Positions 44,861-55,079 of a stretch of DNA of 64,000 nt are shown here, in pieces. Origin of the DNA: Lucinisca nassula. Lineage: Eukaryota; Mollusca; Bivalvia; Lucinida; Lucinidae. The stretch spans positions 134,982,029 to 135,046,028 of the forward strand of contig OY757015.1 in NCBI GenBank assembly GCA_963580285.1, read 5' to 3'. Position numbers and translations under genes: made by a program. Numbering within the stretch: the stretch's first letter is position 1; every line of letters begins with the position of its first letter. The notes beneath the pieces were generated by a model. The model saw only the letters and a program-made list of their open reading frames with translations, ran no database searches and had not been told where the DNA came from.

Positions 44861-45195
44861 TTTGAAATTAATCGCAATGACGTCTAAAATTTTGAAAAGG
44901 CTTTGCGTAGTTTATGATACCGATAACCTTGCGAAAGAAGGTTAGGCGTTAATAATTTACTACAACTGTTGAAGTCAGTTACAGCACTAGACACTCTGGC
45001 AAATCGAATTTATGACGAAATGTAAACGCCATAGGATGACGCACGAGCAACATCAATATCCCAAAAAGGAAAATTTACAATCTCAAAATTAAATTCATCG
45101 CGTTTATCATCAGCTTTTCAGGAAACAAAATAGAAGTGGAGGCAATGATCAGGAATCGATTCAATTAACCCACAGCTCTCATCAGAGACACCAAA

Positions 45196-45510
45196 GGCAA
45201 AACCCATCTACAATAGATAGATGTAAATCCAAAAACGAGGCCTCGGTATCAGAAGAATTAGCTTTATTTGCCGGAATTCTGGGGGGTAAATTTGACTGAT
45301 CAAACCATCGAAATAGGTATTGTCAGTATTTAAAAAATCATCCAAATATCTGGAAGTCGAGCTAAAGGCTTCAATGATTTCAGATTGTTTTTCAACGGAA
45401 AGGGACATCATGAAGTCTCTTTCATAACAAAACAAGAACGGATCCGCCACAGGGGATGTGCAATTTGCACTCATCGGAAACCCACAATTTGTGTAAATAA
45501 CTAAGTACCA
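45196..45510 (-). pseudogene. Penelope-like reverse transcriptase fragment
   Basis: The minus strand encodes VGFPMSANCTSPVADPFLFC, then YERDFMMSL and an RT active-site motif YLDD within STSRYLDDFLN, followed by FDGLISQIYPPEF. A frameshift then gives KANSSDTEASFLDLHLSI. The sequence PMGTNCAPL-VADLFL, YLDD and IYPPEL-LNKANSSDTEAPFLDL is characteristic of Penelope-like element RTs. I recognise the family from memory. Only about 100 residues of RT fingers/palm remain, with no GIY-YIG domain nearby. At its 3' side it runs directly into an R6 end fragment. It is a dead fragment. Confidence 0.75.
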
Positions 45511-46399
45511 AATCTTATGTAAATATAAAATAAATCCACTGCTTTGCTCTTTTTTTCATACAAATGTCATACAAATGTCTAAGTGACCAAATTTGACCGT
45601 TACGTTAAACAGGTCAATGTCAATCAAAGATTATCATTTGAAAAAAAATCGGTAGGGCCAGAGTCATTTGGTTCCTGAAAAGAAAACTTTTAAAGGTTTG
45701 TACCATATATGGGCACAGCGGCCATGTTGATCATACGACCCAGTCCTTACGAAGAAAGTTTCAATCCCCCTACCCATACAGGCTGCATTTATAATTTTGT
45801 TTCAATCACCCACCCGTTAAAGTGGAGGAGAATACAAAAACCTAAATCTGAGCCATCCAGGAAAAAGGTTTAAAAAACCTTGACCTTGGGAATTGATATA
45901 CTTCTAATCAGCTGATTGCAAATATCATTTCTGATGCCACAGGCTACCATGTATTCAGAAAATCCACTGTTTTGCCTTTTTTCATACAAAGTCTAATTGA
46001 ACAAATTTGACCTTGAAGTAAACAGGTCAGGGCCAACACAAGGCCATCATTTGAACAAACTTGGTTGGGCCCGAGTCCCCGATGCTGCTTACCTAGTTTC
46101 AAGGTCATCGCCCGTTTGGTTCCTGAGAAGAAGATTTTTTAAGGTTTTTACCATATATTTGCATGGCGGCCATATTGGTCATGTGACTCAGTCCTTGCGA
46201 ACAAACTTTTACCCCCTCCCCTAGAGACTACATATGTCATTTGGTTCTAATTGCCAAGTAGTTTAAGAGAAGATGTCGTTTGAAAATGCTGACGATGCAG
46301 ACAACCTATGCAATATAAACATTGACCAAATGGTAACTCTTATTACACTTTCATTTAACATTTTCAGTCAAGCGCTGAAAGCAGCTAAAGGCCAGCAAT

Positions 46400-47790
46400 A
46401 GTTGATGCTATTGGGGAGGATGTGCAATGGCGGACATGTGGGTGAAATTTTATTAGCCTACACGCCTTTGTGTTTAAGGGAGCTAAACGCAATTTACTGG
46501 CGGTCGCTCTTTTGCAATGTCTTACATGTTCATTTACTTTGTGCCGTTGTTTCATCGTCGTATGGTTTTGCGTGTGCCTCCATGTCGCTTACTTCTTTAG
46601 GTGACTTGGGAAGGCTGCGTTCTTTGATTGTGGTCTTTCCTGGGTGATCTTTTCTTACTATCTACATAACTTAGCTCTTTTGCTTGTGCTGAGTGGCGAC
46701 GGTGGAGCGTCTCCCCGTGCTACATTCAATGCTGTTATTTTTTTATCCTCAGGGATAGCATTTTACTATAAGTGAGTATTTTATTATGAATCTCTGTTGA
46801 GTCAAGAATTCTCCATGCGGATTGTTATTAAGTTTGAAACTGCACTAGAACTGAGGGAGAGAGTTGAATGAAATTTCTTAAACTCCGGAGTTGAAGCCCC
46901 CCCCCCTCCCACCACCACCCCACCTCGCCGCTAATAGTTTTCTACTGACCATCCAAAAGCGGTCGTTCTTATGCAGTGTGTTATATGTGTATTGGCTTGT
47001 ACGATTGGTTTAAGTTTCGTTTGATGTCTTTGTGTTAACCCCGTGTCGCTTACTTTATCCAGATAATTTTAGATGGTCATGCTCTTTGGTTGTGACATTT
47101 CCTGGGTGATCTTTCTTTACTAGTTGACATTGGAACTAAAGCACGAAGTACCTCAAGATCAGCAATGATCAATGATGGCGGATGGCATTTTGGATAGGCG
47201 TATGTTCCATTACCTAACAAGCATTAATGTTTGAAATACGGCACCAAATGCACTTATTATTGTTCAACCAAGCATGAAAATAGGTAAGTTTCGGTAACGG
47301 TCAATGGAACTGGGTAGGGTGCAGCTTGGTGGACGTGTGTATTAATAAAACTTCATTTGCCTACAACCTTTGGTGTTTGAGAAATGGAGTTATATGCACA
47401 GACGTAACATTGGATGTAAACGCGCATACTACTTGTTCAGCCAAGCATAAAAGAAGGCCGTTGGCATCGAGCACGGTGCATAATGGCGGATAGCATAGAA
47501 ACCTTTGTTTTGAGAAATACAGCATAATGCACAGACTAAACATTTTTCAGTCAAACGCGGATAGTAGGTCAAGGTCAGCAGCAGCAATAACACTAGGCTG
47601 AGGTACATTTTTGCGGCTGTTTGTATGGCAGTTCATTTGTTCTTTTGTGTATGTTTTAATTGGTTTATTGTCGTTGATTCATGTTTCGTCTGTTTTTGTT
47701 TGTGCCTCCATGTCACTTTCTTTAAGTGACTTGTGATGGCTGCGTTTTTTGATTGTGTCCTTTCCTGAGTGGCCTATTCTTACTCGTTTT
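46400..47790. repeat. Three diverged copies of a low-copy repeat
   Basis: Blocks at about 46490-46660, 46960-47125 and 47635-47790 share a TGCCTCCATGTCGCTTAC-like stretch, then TGACTTGGGAAGGCTGCG and CTTTCCTGGGTGATCTTTTC. No gene is seen between them. Confidence 0.5.
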
Positions 47791-47829
47791 AGTGTCTTGT
47801 CATTCGAGAAATAGAGAATATGCATAGAC

Positions 47830-48080
47830 TAAATAAATAGTGGTGAAAGCAATGATCAGGAATCGATACAATTAACCGACAGTTCCCATCAGACACACCA
47901 ACAGAAAGAAACACAAACATGAAACAAGTATACCCTAATTGAAACCTCACTAGCGGAAAATCAAAAGGACAGTTACTTTCCCGAAAATTGGCCAATTGGC
48001 TATCCAAAGCAAAATAATATAAGCGATACATACACTCAAGGACAAGCCATAATGAAAATAAACCAGGACAGAAGCACCGC
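47830..48080 (-). repeat. R6 partial copy
   Basis: TGAAAGCAATGATCAGGAAT to AAACCAGGACAGAAGCACCG. Confidence 0.75.
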
Positions 48081-48290
48081 CTTAAACCTCGTTGACGCCG
48101 ATAACGACGCAAAAAAACGACGACGCCGTATCATATCTGCTGGCTAAAACAGTCGCGTCAAAAACTTGTTGTCATCTGATATCTTTTTTGTTAACAAAAC
48201 CAGTCGAGTCTAAACCAAAACCAAAACATAATTCACCTCATTTGCATTATCTGCTGGTTCCTAGTCTGAAGAGTATCAGTGTTGGGAAAA

Positions 48291-48341
48291 CAGGTAACCA
48301 GACCCCCCTGACCTTTCAAGGTCAGGGGGTCTTGTTACCTG
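48291..48341. repeat. Near-perfect 51-bp hairpin
   Basis: CAGGTAACCAGACCCCCCTG with ACCTT pairs with AAGGT and CAGGGGGTCTTGTTACCTG. The loop is minimal. It lies 70 bp downstream (minus sense) of the coiled-coil exon. Confidence 0.85.
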
Positions 48342-48408
48342 CTTTACAATATTGATAATGTGCAAGCTGGGAGCTAGCAAATAATATATAAACTCTGGTG
48401 AATACTAC

Positions 48409-48599
48409 CTTGGACACTGAGCTGCGCCACTTCATTATCTAATGTTGCAACAGCAGCCTTTAACTGTACTTTTCTCTGTTCTCTTAGTTGTCTTTTCCGC
48501 ATTTTATCGTCTTTTAGTCGACGTTTTTCTTCTTCAAGTTGTCGTTTTTTGTTGACTAGCCTCTTCAACTCTTCATCATCTGATGATTCGGATATTACA
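48409..48599 (-). CDS. Coiled-coil exon of an unrecognised gene (downstream exon)
   Basis: Acceptor TTTTATGTCGCCAG and donor CAAG/GTAGTA on the minus strand. It enters in phase 2 (one base completes a Gly codon), encodes 63 codons and leaves one base. The peptide begins VISESSDDEELKRLVNKKRQ and continues with LEEEKRRLKDDK and RKRQLREQRKVQLKAAVATL to NEVAQLSVQ. It is an acidic patch followed by a K/R/E/Q-rich heptad region, predicted to be a long charged helix. No family is recognised. The open frame joins exactly with the exon at 50596-50780, which is the main support. Without splicing the frame stops 12 codons later. A further downstream exon was not secured: the nearest AG gives a stop after one codon. 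It could be a host gene or a domesticated element. Confidence 0.5.
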
Positions 48600-48804
48600 C
48601 TGGCGACATAAAATATAATTCGTATGAATCAGTATTTTCTGGTGTGGTTTTACGTATTCATTTATATCGAACTGATCGTCAATCAGAGGTGGACGAAATC
48701 CGGAGAAAACTACATGACCTTCCGTGAAAGAACTTTACTAATCAGTAATGTATGAGAATAAGCTGAGATACACGAACCTCTACCACACAAAAGTTCGAAA
48801 TTTG

Positions 48805-49680
48805 CATTCATGAAAAACAACTGGCTGTCATTTCCGTACTTCGATCTGGGTTTCTTCCAAACATGTCTGATCTTAATAGAAGTGAAGACCAAACAATACG
48901 ACTGTCCATACACGAGTTGTAGGAATTAATAAATAGAAGTGGAGGCAATGATTAGGGATCGATACAATTAACCCACAGCTCCCATCAGAGACACCAAAGG
49001 GAAAGAAATACAAACACGAAACAACAGACCCCTGTGAAACACAAATTGCGGAAAGCCAAAAGGACAGTTACTTTCCAACAAAATGGCCAATATGATATCC
49101 AAAATAAAATAATATAAACGACACAAACACCCAAAGAAAAACCATAACAAAAATAAACCGCAATAGAAGAACCACCTTGGAACGGTAAGCGGAAACGAAT
49201 TCCACTGGGCGGCATAAATCGATTTTACGTGGCAACAATCCTCGCCCTTACTTCCGTCGGGATTTAGACAAACAAGTTTTTCAGTCCGCATGAAGACCTC
49301 CTAACTCAAGAGTGCAACATCTCCGTGAAAACAAGGATCAATCAACCATAGAGATGAAACAACGGCGAGGACTCGACAGCAAGAAACGCCTGAAATGGTG
49401 GAGCAAAAGAAAACCACGAGTTAGACTTAATTTGCATTCAGTCAGTTCATGAAAAACAACTGGCTGGAAAAAGCGCATCTCTTCTGCAATGTATATAAAA
49501 TACATATACCTTAAGCGAATTAAAGTGTGGATAACTTAAATGGAAACGATGATCCTATATTTCTACATACTTCGGGTACTTGGGTTTCTTCCAAACATGT
49601 CTGTGTCTGATCTTAATAGAAGTGAAGGCATAAAAATACATTACGAGTGGCCATACACGATCAGTAGGAATGAAGCTTGT
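48805..49680. repeat. Local duplication flanking an R6 copy
   Basis: CATGAAAAACAACTGGCTG occurs at about 48810 and 49448. GGGTTTCTTCCAAACATGTC with TGATCTTAATAGAAGTGAAG occurs at about 48849 and 49578. The R6 copy 48920-49430 lies between the two copies. All of it is within the intron of the minus-strand coiled-coil gene. Confidence 0.7.
48920..49430 (-). repeat. R6 copy, nearly complete
   Basis: From AATAGAAGTGGAGGCAATGA through GGCAACAATCCTCGCCCTTA to AGCAAAAGAAAACCACGAG. The minus open frame across it is repeat-derived and recurs in other copies. Confidence 0.8.
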
Positions 49681-50595
49681 TTAAGTAACTTATTAACCCA
49701 TATAAGCCTTTTGTCCTATAAATATGGACATTGACAAATAGTACAATCCTTTAAAGTGACGTATAATCTGGATCGAACTGGTTAAGTTTAATGTAGTATT
49801 TTAACGTAGCAAACATAATTAACTAGACCCCACTTAAATTAATAAATGAATCTGTTCCTGACTATCGGGAGGATGAATTCATTTGTCATATATAGGGCTA
49901 TATGCATATGTATTAAGTAATTCTTGTGGTAATAGACTAATTTAGCCAACCCTTATATGACCTTCAACCATCAGATTACTTGATGTTATTTATTACTGCA
50001 AATTCATGACCTCATTGTCCCTTTAGATCTGTATCTAAACTGTTTGCAAAAGGCTGTGCATATTCTGTTTTAGCATGACAAGGAATAACAGTATTGCTAT
50101 ATCGAGCTGTTCAAAATCCAAATAAGTGACACCCACATAGCTTTGAAAAAGTTAAGGACTGGCCAGTATATTACATTTTAAGGTTCATTTGTGGCGGAAA
50201 CCTCCGTGATTTTTCCAAACAATGATCCGAAATGGACACATAATATATGTACTGTCATTATCGCTCAGAATCAGAGTTATTATTCACGTGAATATGCACA
50301 ATAATTTGTACGTCTGGTGTCTGGTGTACACTAGTAATTGGTGTAGAACAAGACTAGAAATAAGAAGAAGCCACGTCTCACCGCATGATCGGTTACTACA
50401 CTTTATGTATAAAATGATATCCTTTTTTTTTTTAGCCGAGAAACAAAACTTATGTTCCATAGCATAGAGGCCGGCAAATGCCCTGTGCTTCGCTGTATGA
50501 GGTTTATGTAAACCCCGGGCTTGTCATTAAAATGTCTTATGCAACTGAACTATTTTCTTACATAACTCATTTGTAAACGAGCCATTGGTACTTAC
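49681..50595. other. Intron spacer with a decayed TTAA-type element
   Basis: 49955-50095 has the AATTACTTGATGTTATTTAT-like body and CTGTATCTAAACTGTTTGCA motif seen in copies near 5220 and 18430. Otherwise nothing recognised. Confidence 0.45.
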
Positions 50596-50780
50596 CCATC
50601 CTGCTCATCTAACTCCAAATGAAGATCGTGTTCCTCCCCACTACAATCAGCTAGTTTGTCTGTGTCAGCACTTGACATTGAAACTGCTTCACCCATCTCA
50701 TCACCACTACAGTCAGCTATCATGTCTATATCTTCATCAGCATCTTTACCATCCCTTTCTCTATCTAGAAGTTCTAAGAG
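50596..50780 (-). CDS. Acidic exon of an unrecognised gene (upstream exon)
   Basis: Minus-strand acceptor CTTATACTTAG and a consensus donor GATGG/GTAAGT. Open throughout: 61 codons plus two bases, starting LLELLDRERDGKDADEDIDM and continuing IADCSGDEMGEAVSMSSADT, then DKLADCSGEEHDLHLELDEQ D. It is strongly acidic and contains an internal repeat: DMIADCSGDEMGEA against DKLADCSGEEHDLH. The phase-2 end matches the phase of the exon at 48409-48599, giving a continuous acidic-then-coiled-coil protein. The 5' exons lie at higher coordinates and were not found. No family is recognised. No signal peptide or membrane segment is present in the visible part. Confidence 0.5.
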
Positions 50781-51104
50781 CTAAGTATAAGCAAATGTGT
50801 TTTTCAATTAGCTTCATATCGTTTAGCAAGTATCCGCAAAGAATGCTCTGTATGAAACGTTCTTTTCAACTGTATTGGCGGAATCAGTATGTGAAATTCA
50901 CGTAAATCACTAATCTCATATTTAATTTTATGATATCTAATCGTTTAAAGTTTTAAATTCATTATGTTCGAAGATTATAATGTTTTTTTTTTGTTGTTGT
51001 TTTTTTTGTGTGTGTTTTTTTCTGGTTTGTTCAGTTCAATACCGTTATCGCGCTGACCACAACTACACCTACCTTTGCAAACAGTCATCGGAGTCTAACT
51101 GATG

Positions 51105-51580
51105 GTTTTCTTTTGCTCCAGCATTTCAGTGGTTTCTTGCTGTCGAGTCCTCACCGTTGCCTCACCTCTGTGGTCCTTTGATTTTTGTGTTTACGGAGAT
51201 GTTGCACTGATGAGTTAGGAGGCCTTCATGCGGACTGAACAAATTATTTGTCTGAATCGCGACGGAAGTAAGGGCGAGGATTGTAAAATCGATTTAAGCC
51301 CCCCAGTGGAAATCTTCCACTGACCGTTCCAAGGCGGCTCTTCTTTGGCGATTTATTTATGTTGTTGTTTGTTACTTACTGTGTGTATCACTTGTGTCTT
51401 TTAATTTTGGATGGCCATATGGCCATTTTGTGGGAAAGTAACTGTCCTTATGGCCTTCCTTTGTTTAGGTTTCTATTATGGTCTGGTCGCTTAATGTTTG
51501 TATTTCTTTCCCTTTGGTGTCTTTTATGGGTGCAGTAAGTTAATTGTATCAATTCCCGATCTTTGTTTTACTTCTACTTT
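51105..51580 (+). repeat. R6 copy, uninterrupted
   Basis: TTTTCTTTTGCTCCAGCATT through CGGAAGTAAGGGCGAGGATT to CAATTCCCGATCTTTGTTTT. It serves as the unbroken reference for the split copy at 20391-22483. Confidence 0.8.
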
Positions 51581-51824
51581 GATCCAGATCAGATGGCCTG
51601 ATCAGGAGGTGCACTGTTGGTCATTCAGCTTGCGAATTTAAATGAATGCAATATATAAAATAAACCCATTGACTGATAGTCAGCAATCGGTGTGCAAAAT
51701 AATTATAAAGCAGGATAAGGGGTAATGCGGTAATCCTAACTGAATATTCAATGACCTTATATCAAATTCTTGTCAGATATTATGATAATACACCCAGCTG
51801 TCTTTCATGACTACATAAATGGTA

Positions 51825-51990
51825 TAGATTGTCGGTCCTCGTAAGGTTGCGGCGGTCCTAATGAAAACCTACATTCTTTTTTTTTTTCAGAGTCAAAAAT
51901 AAGAAATAAATACCTTATTCTCATGTTAATCCCGTAATTCATATAAAGTGTGGTTTAATAGGGCATTCATATTGCAGACTTGTTGATGAA
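51825..51990 (+). repeat. HP-MITE remnant, variant subfamily
   Basis: Retains ATAGATTGTCGGTCCTCGTA, GTTGCGGCGGTCCTAATGA and TATAAAGTGTGGTTTAATAG with the end CAGACTTGTTGATGAA. Confidence 0.5.
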
Positions 51991-52264
51991 ATACAAGAAT
52001 GAATAATATAACGTTTGGAACAGTATAAAGTGAATGGTAACATCAAAGAGCAAATTTGAAAGGTTTTGTCTCATTTTTTCCACTGAAGACAAACTTAGCA
52101 GAACTTTCATGTAGGAATCAAATCTCGATTACAAGGGAGGCTCGCCAAGCTAAAAAGCAAAAATGGTCTTCTTTCGAAACAAAGAAAATAATGAGCTAGT
52201 CCGGCCGTGAAAAACTTATAAACTCCATACTTTTCAGTTCCTGGTGAGGGATATAGAGGATATT

Positions 52265-52402
52265 TATTTTTCAGTGTAAGATCGAATTTTATTTCACCGA
52301 ATGAACACCAAAACCAGTATTTTCACGAGTGGCGTAGCCACGAGTGAAAATACCAGTTTTGGTGTTCATGAGTGAAATAAAATCTGATCTGACACTAAAA
52401 AA
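52265..52402. repeat. Long near-perfect hairpin (~138 bp)
   Basis: GAATTTTATTTCACC and GAACACCAAAACCAGTATTT with TCACGAGTGGC pair with GCCACGAGTGA, AAATACCAGTTTTGGTGTTC and GTGAAATAAAATC. The loop is only GTA. Outer arms extend to CAGTGTAAGATC / GATCTGACACTA. Confidence 0.9.
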
Positions 52403-52963
52403 TCAATTTTCTGTTTCTTAAATGCTCCAAAACGGCACATTTTTTGCTTCACTAATCGCAACATGACTCACCCTCAGAGAAAACTAACTTTGTTTCTGGT
52501 CATTTCGCGTCAATTTAGTGGTGCCCAGCGTATTTACTGGGTATTATATTGGGTGTAAACTAATGTTTGCACCTGAGAAATATCCTGGGATGGAATTTCT
52601 ATTAATGGTTAGTGAAATAATTGAGAGATTAGTTTCCCAAAGAAGGTGCGGACAGATCTAACGTCGCGCGACAAAATACGTGACGTCAGCGTCCAAAATG
52701 ACGTCAGTAGCATCTTCGTGATGTGTAAACGGTCTTAACGTCAATTCTTATACAGTTTATTAATTTTCAATCATCTGACAATGAAAATACTGACCACAGA
52801 ATTAGATGTCGAGAAAAAAGTAGTCCAAAACAGTGAAAAATAAAATTGATATAAGTCACTGTTTGAAAAAGTGACAATATCGTTTTGGATTTCACTGAGA
52901 AATATCTATATTTCGTTGAAAAGCATGTAAGAAAACCATTTTCTAGGAAATATCAAAAATAGA

Positions 52964-53327
52964 CTAGAATCGCGCAGTCGATGGCCCGCCATCGCATATC
53001 CCCACGCTTCACAGCGGCACCACCCCCTGTGCCCACCCCTAGGGGTGTGATAAAAATTCCGAAAGTGTCATGCATACCCATGTTCTAGAATTTTAGAACC
53101 CCCGCGGGTCCTACCCCCTGGGCTCACCCCTAGGGGTGTGATCAGAATTCCGAAAGTGTCATGGAGTCCCTAGACAAAAGATCTATCAGTTCCCAAAGTT
53201 TCAAGTTTCTATGTATAATTGTCTAGGTGGAGTTATCCGGTAAGACGGACGGACGTACGTGCTTACGTACGGACGGACGACGAAGGCCATTACAATATCC
53301 CCACTTTTTCTTCGAAAAGCGTGGGGA
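52964..53327 (-). mobile_element. Compact non-autonomous Helitron with complete termini
   Basis: On the minus strand the element starts TCCCCACGCTTTTCGAAGAA and ends with hairpin GCGATGGCGGGCCATCG, 11 bases (ACTGCGCGATT) and CTAG. The base before is A and the base after is T, so it reads A/TC...CTAG/T as expected for Helitron insertion without target duplication. It is 364 bp and has no coding capacity. Its 3' end is nearly identical to the terminus at 41940. Confidence 0.82.
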
Positions 53328-53402
53328 TAAAAATAGGCGTCTCGTTCTGATTGTTAAACTGATGCGTAGGCAGATTCACTTTTTAATGAGCATTTGCAGA
53401 TA

Positions 53403-54753
53403 CAAGAACTGTTCAAATATGAATGCAACTAAGCACATAAAAATGATTCCGTGATAGATTTCAATGAAAAATTTATTTTGTCCCCTCAAAGTATTCCCCT
53501 TTAACAGATATACAAACTTTCAGTCTTCTGATCCAATCAATGAATGCATTTTGGTAGTCTTTTCGAGGTATAGAATGAAGGCACTGGAATATTGCAGAAC
53601 CGAGGTGTTTGCGCTGTACAAATTTTCGACCAGAAAGGTATTTTTTCAGCCGCGGGAACAAAAAAAAAGTCACACGGGGCAAGGTCAGGGGAATACGGGG
53701 GGGGGGGGGGGGTGAGGGAGTTCAACAACCATTTCCTGCTTCAGATAGCCTTCCACAATGAACGCCTTGTGCGATGACGCATTGTCATGTAGCAATCTGA
53801 CATTGGCCAAACCAGTTGCGGGTCTTCGTTCTTTGAAATATTTCTTCAATTTTCGAAGAACTTTATTCTTGTAAAACTTCGCATTTACAGATTTGCCTTT
53901 AGGCACAGCAACCTGAATAGCAGGGCCCTGATTTGAAAAGAATATGGCATACATTACCTTCTTGACGCTCATGGTCCGCTTTGCAATGCATGGTCTTTTG
54001 CAATACTTTGTTGCCCATATTTTGTTCTGAATCTTTCGTTTGGCTCAAAAAAGTGAACCCATGTCTCGTAAACTGTGACGACATTAGCGAAAGACCGTGC
54101 ATTGTAATTTGGAAACTTTTTAAGCAACTTCTTGGCGCACTGAACGCGTGTCTTTTTCTACTCATCTGTCAACAGATGGGGAATCCATCTAGCACAGATC
54201 TTTCTCATTTTCAAATCCCGTTTCAGAATTGTATGAGCTGCTCTTAATGAGATGCCAACCATACTAGCTATTTGCCTAGTGGTGTATCGCGCATCGGTAG
54301 CAACTATTTCTTTCACTCTAGCAACCATCTTGGCAGATGTTGCTCTTTTCGGCCGACGATCATATGGTGCATCTTCTGTTGAGCCTAGCCCACAGCTGAA
54401 TTTCTTACACCAGCGAAAAACTGTCGGAAAAGACATTTCATTATGCCCATAAACCGAACATATTTCATCAAAAATGTCTTTGCACCTTATACCAAGAATA
54501 CAACGATTCTTAATATAGGACCGTATTTCAACGGCGTACTCTGACCTTCTTCCAACCATGTTTTGTATTAGTAAACGAGAGTAGACAGTGTTTATCGAAC
54601 GATATACATGGCTAAAGTGGACGCATTTTAACAGGTTTGATATCAATGTATAGGTAAAATGTTTTTCTACGCTGTGATATTTATTTCCAGGTGATTTTCG
54701 CATTAGTGCATGAGAAAAGTTCTACTTGCATTCATATTTGAACAGTTCTCGTG
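53403..54753 (-). mobile_element. mariner-type transposon
   Basis: Terminal inverted repeats AGAACTGTTCAAATATGAAT at 53405 and its inverse at 54726-54749 enclose a ~1.35-kb unit with a minus-strand transposase remnant. The left flank is TA, the mariner target. The right flank is not TA now. The size and TIR length fit the mariner family. Confidence 0.88.
53473..54559 (-). pseudogene. mariner transposase, inactivated
   Basis: It starts MVGRRSEYAVEIRS at 54559. The N-terminal half holds two helix-turn-helix regions, MSFPTVFRWCKKF and YTTRQIASMVGISLRAAHTI, then RWIPHLLTDE, a mariner landmark. The catalytic half is broken. There is an in-frame stop just after LLTDE. The first catalytic aspartate is replaced in VTVYETWVHFF, where GDE is usual. 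A frameshift precedes MSVKKVMYAIFFSNQGPA. A poly-G run at 53697-53713 shifts the frame between LLHDNASSHKA (second D) and YSPDLAPCDFF (third D). Allowing for the expansion, the last two aspartates are 34 residues apart, the DD34D spacing of mariner. It is non-functional. Confidence 0.9.
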
Positions 54754-55079
54754 AAGAGGGACAAATACTTTCAGTCAAAATTACATTCTTTATAAAGGTA
54801 ACCATTCACATTATATATTGTAGAACAGATTTTTCAGTAGAATTAATTTCCACTATTGTTATCTACTATTGCTATACCTACGTTAAGCTACAGAAAGCGC
54901 AAATTATAAACGTGACTATCTAATATTAAACAAGAACACAATTTTCCCTTTCCCTATATCGATCACATTGGATGTATCCCTAAATGAGCCTGACAAAAAC
55001 CCGCATGGTTTATTTATCCCTAAGCATCTGAAAAAGAACGACATTGTATGTGCATAATAAAGCTGTGCTTCGGGTGGAA

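Larger units (their letters stand above)
41008..46290 (-). mobile_element. Tandem-core (PL) element, heavily interrupted
   Basis: At 41008 the plus strand reads AACAAGAGGCCCATGGGCCG, the inverse of the CTCTTGTT hairpin tail seen at 22318. Related core units, with GGTCATGTGACCCAGTCCTT, CAGCTGATTGCAAATA and AGGCCATCATTTGAACAAAC, lie at 41040-41440, 43430-43680, 45540-45960 and 45960-46290. Between them are R6 copies, a Helitron, R3 and an RT fragment. The 5' end was not found. Treating the pieces as one original element is inference. Confidence 0.5.
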
